64,000 bases of DNA from Caldifarciminota bacterium (GTDB lineage Bacteria > Hydrothermota > Tepidihabitantia > B3-TA06): NCBI GenBank assembly GCA_016934635.1, contig JAFGSK010000002.1, forward strand, positions 1 to 64,000, in the 5' to 3' direction. The position numbers and the translations under genes are program-made. The notes beneath the pieces were generated by a model that was given only the letters and a program-made list of their open reading frames with translations, was not told the DNA's origin and made no database searches. Shown here in pieces: positions 59,351 to 64,000 of this stretch (positions within the stretch are counted from its first letter, which is position 1; each line of letters opens with the position of its first letter).

Positions 59351-59950
59351 CTACTTTGTCTGCTTGACTATTCTTGCGAAATTTTCCGCGAGTTGTCTGC
59401 CTTCGGGGATCGATTTCTCGGGATGAAACTGAACACCCCATAAGGGTCTCTCTTTATGCTGTATAGCCTCAACCGGGCAATTGGAAGATTCAGCCAGGAC
59501 ACAGAAATTCTTCATAAGCTTATTGTTTCTTAAAACCTGGTCGGAATGGGACTCTAAGCCCGTAAAGAAAAGACCGAGATTATGAATAATCCCTTTAGGG
59601 TACTGGGTCCTGATGGTTTCTTCACCTTCGATCCTGTCCTTCGTCACTATCTTTGCTCCCCAGGCGGCGGCAAGTGCCTGGTGCCCGTAACCTATACCTA
59701 AAAGAGGTCTTGTTGTTTCAAGACATATGGTTTCAAGTGCCTTAGGTACAGGCTCGGCGCTGAGACTTCTTTCTGATCCTGAGATGATTATCGCGTCTGT
59801 ATCCACCTTTGTTGGGGATAATCTGTCGACGTGAACTTTTTCGATGTTGAAAAACGGCTCAAGCCAGCTGATGTAATCGGTTATCTGTTTATCATCGGAG
59901 GTTTGATGACAGTCGATAAATAAAACCTTTAGTTTAACGTTGCCTTCCAT
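59351..59950 (-). CDS. Class I glutamine-amidotransferase-like protein lacking the catalytic Cys
   Basis: A 199-aa paralogue in which Gly87 replaces the nucleophile (LLGIGYGHQALAAAWG); WGVQFHPEKS is kept. Closest in length to the active copy. ATG start 59950, 5 bp behind its -10, no ribosome-binding site. Likely a pseudoenzyme, perhaps regulatory. Confidence 0.82.
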   Translation of the reverse strand: MEGNVKLKVLFIDCHQTSDDKQITDYISWLEPFFNIEKVHVDRLSPTKVDTDAIIISGSERSLSAEPVPKALETICLETTRPLLGIGYGHQALAAAWGAKIVTKDRIEGEETIRTQYPKGIIHNLGLFFTGLESHSDQVLRNNKLMKNFCVLAESSNCPVEAIQHKERPLWGVQFHPEKSIPEGRQLAENFARIVKQTK

Positions 59951-59955
59951 GGATT

Positions 59956-59983
59956 AGTGTACTGAGTTGATAGGAGGAGTCAA
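59956..59983 (-). promoter_or_regulatory. Leaderless-type promoter, amidotransferase paralogue 3
   Basis: Minus strand TTGACT, 16-bp spacer, TACACT, 5 bp to the ATG. Confidence 0.7.
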
Positions 59984-60054
59984 GGAGTTAAACCTTTTTG
60001 GCATCTTGAGGTCTAACTATGGTGTGGTCAAATATCCATATAAAGGAGGTTCGG

Positions 60055-60495
60055 ATGTACAAGCCCACAATGTTAATCTTGGCCCTTTTCTCGGCCGTAA
60101 TTCCCGTAAACGTAGCCGGTTCGCCTAGAGTAAGGATTGAAGGAGAAGGCACAGTAATCAGCGCAGAACGCGCGACTCTTTACCCCGCAGACGGGGAAGC
60201 CGAACTCGCGGGCGCCCAGGTCAGGTTTGACGGCCTGACGGTTCGTGCCGATTGCATCAGCTACTACAGCCAGGCTCAAGTACTGGCCGCATCCGGGGAT
60301 TGTGAGTTTACGGCAGAAGCCCTGACCGTGGATACCGAGGCGAAAACCAGACTTCCCGGCTACATCTGCGAGACAGATGGCTACTATTTCATAAAAGGAA
60401 CCTTGACATTTGACGAAGATGGAGAAATCGTGATAACCGAAGGAGACGATATCGTAATAGTCCGCAAACAAGTCCTCGAAGAAAAGCTGGATTGA
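60055..60495 (+). CDS. Exported OstA/LptA-like small protein
   Basis: A 146-aa exported protein, ATG 60055 behind AAAGGAGG, signal MYKPTMLILALFSAVIPVNVAG. Residues ~25-95 look like the OstA/LptA jellyroll ('VRIEGEGTVISAERATLYPADGEAELAGAQVRFDGLTVRADCISYYSQAQVLAASGDCEF'), a fold used in LPS transport. The end ('GYICETDGYYFIKGTLTFDEDGEIVITEGDDIVIV') matches the YY motif of the 57331 protein. Being near lptD, it may take part in LPS transport, but it is shorter than usual LptA. Confidence 0.65.
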   Translation: MYKPTMLILALFSAVIPVNVAGSPRVRIEGEGTVISAERATLYPADGEAELAGAQVRFDGLTVRADCISYYSQAQVLAASGDCEFTAEALTVDTEAKTRLPGYICETDGYYFIKGTLTFDEDGEIVITEGDDIVIVRKQVLEEKLD

Positions 60496-60778
60496 GATTA
60501 CTTCGTTGAGTCAGTGAATCTGTTAAACAGGCGGTTAAATGATTAAACCTTTTCGGGAACACGGTGTCTAAATATCGTGTGGAATTCTCCAGACGATAAG
60601 GAAGTTAAGCTGCACAAACGCTTAACCGTTGAGTCAAATACCACAGTAGAGCTGGTAATCCCATTGAAGGTTAGAAAACCTTCTAAAGAAACCTCTTCTG
60701 AACCTGCTTCAGGGGAGGCGGTGAGCGACTGAATTTCAGCCATCGCTGCGGTCTTTGTAGCGTATTTTGTCGGACTGA
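60496..60778. other. Noncoding stretch without recognisable features
   Basis: About 280 bp between the OstA-like gene and the terminator. Minor open frames on the minus strand lack a promoter or a plausible product. I see no conserved element. Confidence 0.4.
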
Positions 60779-60816
60779 ATAAAAAGGGCCGGTTTTTTGA
60801 ACACAGCCGGCCCTTA
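60779..60816 (-). terminator. Rho-independent terminator of the HNH gene
   Basis: On the minus strand AAGGGCCGG pairs with CCGGCCCTT, followed by TTTATT, just past the HNH stop codon. Confidence 0.85.
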
Positions 60817-60819
60817 ATG

Positions 60820-61125
60820 CTAGAGCCTGAGGTGGCTTACGGGCTTTCGCCTGAGTGGCTGCCAAAAAGGACGCCCGACAACTATGCGTTTGGATTTACG
60901 TGTCCTGCAATGCGTGGGTTTGAGGTTACTGATTTCATCTTTGCCGCCCAACGCGATGGGAATAATATGAGTTACCTCCCAACCGAAGATGGATTCGTGG
61001 TTCCCGTAATGTTCTCTGTACATCAATACACCATGATCGTCGGCTCTCCATAAGGCGGGATTTTTTCCTTCCAGTATCTGCGCCTTTTCCCATACCTTCA
61101 GTATTATGTTATATGTATAGTTCAT
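60820..61125 (-). CDS. HNH-type endonuclease-like protein
   Basis: A 101-aa protein with the HNH layout: 'ALWRADDHGVLMYREHYG', then 'WEVTHIIPIALGGKDEISNLKPTHCRTRKSK', i.e. T-H-I-I-P, the central N in SNL, and a final H in PTHC. It lacks an upstream CxxC pair. AAAGGAGG precedes the ATG at 61125. It is divergent from an ATPase/DUF4276 pair that looks like a defence cassette; relation not shown. Confidence 0.75.
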   Translation of the reverse strand: MNYTYNIILKVWEKAQILEGKNPALWRADDHGVLMYREHYGNHESIFGWEVTHIIPIALGGKDEISNLKPTHCRTRKSKRIVVGRPFWQPLRRKPVSHLRL

Positions 61126-61161
61126 TTCCGCCTCCTTTCCACATCTCTCTCTCCTATATTG

Positions 61162-61189
61162 ACTATAATGTGGGATTGGCGGTCGTCAA
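61162..61189 (-). promoter_or_regulatory. Promoter of the HNH gene
   Basis: Minus strand TTGACG, 16-bp spacer, TATAGT. Confidence 0.65.
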
Positions 61190-61242
61190 GGTGTTTACGT
61201 TCTTACATCCGCAGTTTACGGATGGGGACAAAATTAATTGTA

Positions 61243-61270
61243 TTGACACTTGTTAACCAACTCGTATACT
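61243..61270 (+). promoter_or_regulatory. Promoter of the ATPase-DUF4276 pair
   Basis: TTGACA, 16-bp spacer, TATACT. It shows that the in-frame start at 61250 cannot be used from this promoter and supports ATG 61286. Confidence 0.75.
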
Positions 61271-61285
61271 TGCGTTGAGGAATTT

Positions 61286-62530
61286 ATGGAAGATAAACAA
61301 GAGACACGATCTGTCCCTCGAATAGAATATCTGAGGGTTAAGAACTACCGTGCACTTAAAGACCTTGAGCTTAAAAACCTTACACCTCTGACAGTTTTCC
61401 TTGGACCAAATGGCAGCGGTAAGTCGACTATATTTGACGTTTTCGCGTTCCTCTCAGAATGTTTTTCTGTTGGTCTAAGGAAAGCGTGGGACAAACGCAA
61501 TCGCTTTAAGGAACTTCGTACAAGAGGTTCTAGTGGCCCAATCGTAATTGAGTTAAAGTACAGAGAGGAGCCAGAGTCACCACTTATAACTTATCATTTA
61601 GGGATTAATGAAGGGCCTAAAGGGCCCTTCGTGGCTGAAGAATGGTTGCAGTGGAGAAGAAAACCAAGAGGTAGATCTTTTAGATTTTTAGACTTTAAAT
61701 GCGGAGAAGGTCAGGTTACAACCGGAGAAGTCCCAGATGAACAAGATGATAGGGTCCCGGAAAGATTGGACTCTCCTGAGCTGATAGCAGTAAATACACT
61801 TGGACAATTTGCTAGGCATCCTCGAGTTAGCGCATTACGCCGTTTTATAACCGGCTGGTATCTTTCTTACATTACCGCTGATAGCACAAGGGGGATACCT
61901 GAAGCCGGCCCTCAAGAACGTCTTTCTCAAATAGGCGATAATCTACCTAATGTAATTCAGTTCCTAAGGGAGCGCCATGAAGAAAGACTTAACAAAATAC
62001 TTGAAGTATTATCGGAGAGGGTTCCAAGGTTAGAAAAGGTTGATGCGGAAATAATGGCTGACGGTAGACTCTTACTACAGATAAAGGACGCACCTTTTGA
62101 AAAACCAATATTAGCCAAGTTTACTTCAGATGGTACGCTAAAATTATTGGCATATTTGACCATTCTTTACGACCCAGAACCACCTCAATTAGTGGGTATT
62201 GAAGAGCCCGAAAATCACCTGCACCCAAGATTATTGCCCGGTTTAGCTGAAGAATGTCGATTAGCTTCTGAAAGGACACAGTTAATGGTTACCACCCACT
62301 CTCCTTTTTTTTCTAATGGTCTGAAACCTCATGAACTCTGGGTGCTTTATCGAGACGAGTTTGGCTATACACGGGCAAAAAAAACAGCCGATATGGATGG
62401 CATAAAGGAATTTGTAGAAGAAGGGGCGCTACTCGGACATCTTTGGGTTGAAGGTCATTTCGAATTTGGAGACCCCTTAACGAATTCAGGCGGCCCTAAG
62501 CAATTAAGATTATTTCCGAACGCCAAGTAA
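61286..62530 (+). CDS. AAA_21/OLD-like ABC-type ATPase
   Basis: A 414-aa ATPase: '[44 protein letters not shown]' (Walker [10 protein letters not shown] near residue 40), '[30 protein letters not shown]' (Walker B) and '[15 protein letters not shown]' (switch His). This is the RecF/SMC-like AAA_15/AAA_21 group found in OLD, Septu and PARIS-type defence systems. The downstream DUF4276 gene starts 5 bp later, so both form an operon. The region is more A+T-rich than its neighbours to the eye, suggesting transfer. The target is unknown. Confidence 0.88.
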   Translation: MEDKQETRSVPRIEYLRVKNYRALKDLELKNLTPLTVFLGPNGSGKSTIFDVFAFLSECFSVGLRKAWDKRNRFKELRTRGSSGPIVIELKYREEPESPLITYHLGINEGPKGPFVAEEWLQWRRKPRGRSFRFLDFKCGEGQVTTGEVPDEQDDRVPERLDSPELIAVNTLGQFARHPRVSALRRFITGWYLSYITADSTRGIPEAGPQERLSQIGDNLPNVIQFLRERHEERLNKILEVLSERVPRLEKVDAEIMADGRLLLQIKDAPFEKPILAKFTSDGTLKLLAYLTILYDPEPPQLVGIEEPENHLHPRLLPGLAEECRLASERTQLMVTTHSPFFSNGLKPHELWVLYRDEFGYTRAKKTADMDGIKEFVEEGALLGHLWVEGHFEFGDPLTNSGGPKQLRLFPNAK

Positions 62531-62535
62531 GTTTG

Positions 62536-63153
62536 ATGCATATCGAGTTTTTAGTTGAAGAACCATCTGCAGAGGAGGTATTAAAAAGGATAATTCCCAG
62601 GTTATTTTATAAAGAAATTATCTACAGGATTCTTACGCATCAGGGAAAGAAAGATCTCCTATCAAAACTTCCGTGTAGGTTGAAAGGTTATAGTCGTTGG
62701 ATCCCCAAAAATTATCGAATTGTAATTCTTGTTGACAGAGATAATGAGAATTGCCATACATTGAAGAGTGCCCTTGAGCAGGCAGCTCTTATATCTGGTT
62801 TGACGACAAAATCATCCGTACAAACTCACGAACCCTTTCAGATACTAAATCGACTTGCTATTGAGGAGATAGAGGCTTGGTTCTTTGGAGACGTTCAGGC
62901 TTTAAATTCTGCGTTCCCTAGAGTTCCTGAAACACTTGGTAGAAAGGCAAAATACCGCAATCCAGATGCCATCTCGGGGGGTACAAAGGAAGCGCTAGAA
63001 AAAGTTTTTCAGTCATACGGTTACTACAAAACTGGGATGCCGAGAATTGAGGTTGCAAAAAAAGTATCTTCATTTATGAATCCTAGTATAAATAAATCTA
63101 AAAGCTTTCAAACCTTTAAGGACGGTATTGAAAAATTACAGTTAAGGAATTGA
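62536..63153 (+). CDS. DUF4276-type protein, effector partner of the ATPase
   Basis: A 205-aa protein with the DUF4276 layout: 'IEFLVEEPSAEEVLKRIIPRLF' with an early Glu, 'YRIVILVDRDNENCHTLKSAL' (D-x-D) and 'LAIEEIEAWFFGDVQALNSAFPRVPE'. The Glu and Asp arrangement resembles a Toprim-like nuclease. Start ATG 62536 preferred over TTG 62533. Paired ATPase plus DUF4276 genes recur in bacterial accessory regions and are thought to be anti-phage or toxin-like; activity here is inferred. Confidence 0.82.
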   Translation: MHIEFLVEEPSAEEVLKRIIPRLFYKEIIYRILTHQGKKDLLSKLPCRLKGYSRWIPKNYRIVILVDRDNENCHTLKSALEQAALISGLTTKSSVQTHEPFQILNRLAIEEIEAWFFGDVQALNSAFPRVPETLGRKAKYRNPDAISGGTKEALEKVFQSYGYYKTGMPRIEVAKKVSSFMNPSINKSKSFQTFKDGIEKLQLRN

Positions 63154-63232
63154 AGACCTCTTGAGACCGGCCTTCAATCTATGTTAATCTGTGACCGTAG
63201 GAGAACGATCGCAGGGAGTTCTCATCTGTGGT

Positions 63233-64000
63233 TTATAACCTTTCCGCTACCGCCTCGGCGACCTCAAGGGTGGTGTTCGACCCGCCCATGTCGTAGGTGC
63301 GGACCTTTCCTTCGGCTATGACTGCGGCAATCGCCTGCTCCAGGGTTTGGGCAGAATCCTTCTTATCCAGCCACTCAAGCATGAGCTTTACGGTCAGGAG
63401 CATGGCCATGGGGTTGACCTTGTACTGGCCCGCGTACTTTGGCGCCGACCCGTGGGTGGGCTCGAACACCGCGTACTCGTCGCCGATGTTTGCCGAGGCT
63501 GCAAAGCCCAAACCACCCACAAGCTGCCCGCACAGATCACTGATGATGTCGCCGAACATGTTGGACGAAACTAGCACATCGTAGTCGAGGGGGTTTTTGA
63601 GAAGCCACATGCACATGGCGTCCACGTTGGTCTCCCACAGTTCGATGCCAGGATATTCGGCGGCTATCTTGCGCGCCTCACGCACCATCAGCCCCGAGGT
63701 TTCCCGAATAACGTTGGGTTTTTCAATCACGGTTACGGTTTTGCGACCGTGCTTTTTCGCGTACTCGAACCCGGCACGTACAATCCTCTGACAACCTTTC
63801 CGTGTAAACAGGCGTAAGGATACTGCCATATCTTCGTTGGAGGTATCAGTAAACTTCTTGGCATTAGGATGTGAATCGATCGCGGCGCGTACATTTTCAG
63901 GCACTGGATGCCACTCGATCCCTGAGTACAGCCCCTCGGTGTTCTCACGGAAAACGATAAGGTCGATCCCTTCCTTGTAGACTAGGGGATTCCCCTGGTA
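63233..64000 (-). CDS. Isocitrate/isopropylmalate dehydrogenase family protein (5' end outside the window)
   Basis: The last ~255 residues of a decarboxylating beta-hydroxyacid dehydrogenase; the open frame continues past 64000. Motifs: 'LIVFRENTEGLYSGIEW' (substrate loop), 'VIEKPNVIRETSGLM' (catalytic Lys), 'NVDAMCMWLLKNPLDYDVLVSSNMFGDIISDLCGQLVGGLGFAAS' (metal Asp residues), 'AVFEPTHGSAPKYAG' (nucleotide loop). NAD-dependent isocitrate dehydrogenase is the likeliest activity; isopropylmalate or homoisocitrate use cannot be excluded without the N-terminus. Product side ends at TAA 63233. Confidence 0.93.
   Translation of the reverse strand, partial: YQGNPLVYKEGIDLIVFRENTEGLYSGIEWHPVPENVRAAIDSHPNAKKFTDTSNEDMAVSLRLFTRKGCQRIVRAGFEYAKKHGRKTVTVIEKPNVIRETSGLMVREARKIAAEYPGIELWETNVDAMCMWLLKNPLDYDVLVSSNMFGDIISDLCGQLVGGLGFAASANIGDEYAVFEPTHGSAPKYAGQYKVNPMAMLLTVKLMLEWLDKKDSAQTLEQAIAAVIAEGKVRTYDMGGSNTTLEVAEAVAERL

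Noticed and set aside
60543-60743. 66-codon minus-strand frame between the OstA-like and HNH genes
   Set aside because: No promoter, no clear ribosome-binding site and a featureless product.

Overview
The window comes from a diderm bacterium, probably an uncultured lineage near the FCB group (a candidate division WOR-3/Stahlbacteria-like genome would fit). The envelope is LPS-type (LpxB, LptD, an OmpA-like domain, several lipoproteins). Large exported proteins end in FlgD-like or type-IX-like C-terminal domains. A two-domain protein disulfide oxidoreductase and HypF suggest a thermophilic or anaerobic lifestyle. The taxonomic guess is an inference. The chromosome-origin neighbourhood lies here: dnaA (27086) and dnaN (28646) are adjacent, DnaA boxes surround them, and two perfect 16-bp parS sites sit at 18037 and 22693.

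Layout. 0-10 kb: a minus-strand operon of exported proteins, then a divergent 1661-aa regulator combining a Ser/Thr kinase, an AAA_16-type ATPase, a TPR array, a GAF domain, a sigma54 AAA+ domain and a Fis-type HTH, then two small genes behind a consensus sigma54 promoter. 10-18 kb: paired GNAT-like genes, a beta-barrel candidate, a thioredoxin/OmpA fusion, TrmO and a lipoprotein. 18-24.5 kb: two exported TPR proteins bracketed by parS sites, a 43-aa membrane peptide and a membrane protein with a polybasic tail. 24.6-30 kb: hypF, dnaA, the candidate origin, dnaN and tRNA-Leu. 30-38.9 kb: a thiol-redox operon, a V4R-like protein, recG, a DUF4837-like lipoprotein and lpxB. 39-44 kb: assorted surface proteins, a patatin and an LRR protein. 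44.4-53.2 kb: two LVIVD-repeat beta-propeller proteins behind a second consensus sigma54 promoter, next to a second giant kinase-sigma54 regulator (1671 aa). 53-60.5 kb: LptD, a transglutaminase-like lipoprotein, three tandem amidotransferase paralogues and two small exported proteins. 60.8-63.2 kb: a possible defence cluster (HNH, AAA ATPase, DUF4276). The window ends in a partial isocitrate/isopropylmalate dehydrogenase.

The most interesting content is a pair of parallel signalling modules. Each giant regulator carries its own kinase, sensor/scaffold domains, sigma54 activation domain and DNA-binding domain. Each sits beside sigma54 (-24/-12) promoters reading into genes for exported proteins, and each neighbourhood carries a private family of inverted repeats between regulator and promoter: GTAACAT-TT-ATGTTAC for the first, GTCTCA-N4-TGAGAC for the second. 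I infer that these are dedicated enhancer sites read by the Fis-type domains and that the modules switch on surface or secreted proteins. All three sigma54-type promoters I found in the window lie next to these two regulators.

Housekeeping promoters are unusually legible: TTGAC(A/T/G), almost always a 16-bp spacer, then a TANNNT-type -10. In several genes the -10 lies only 5-8 bp before the start codon and no Shine-Dalgarno is visible, which predicts leaderless transcripts.
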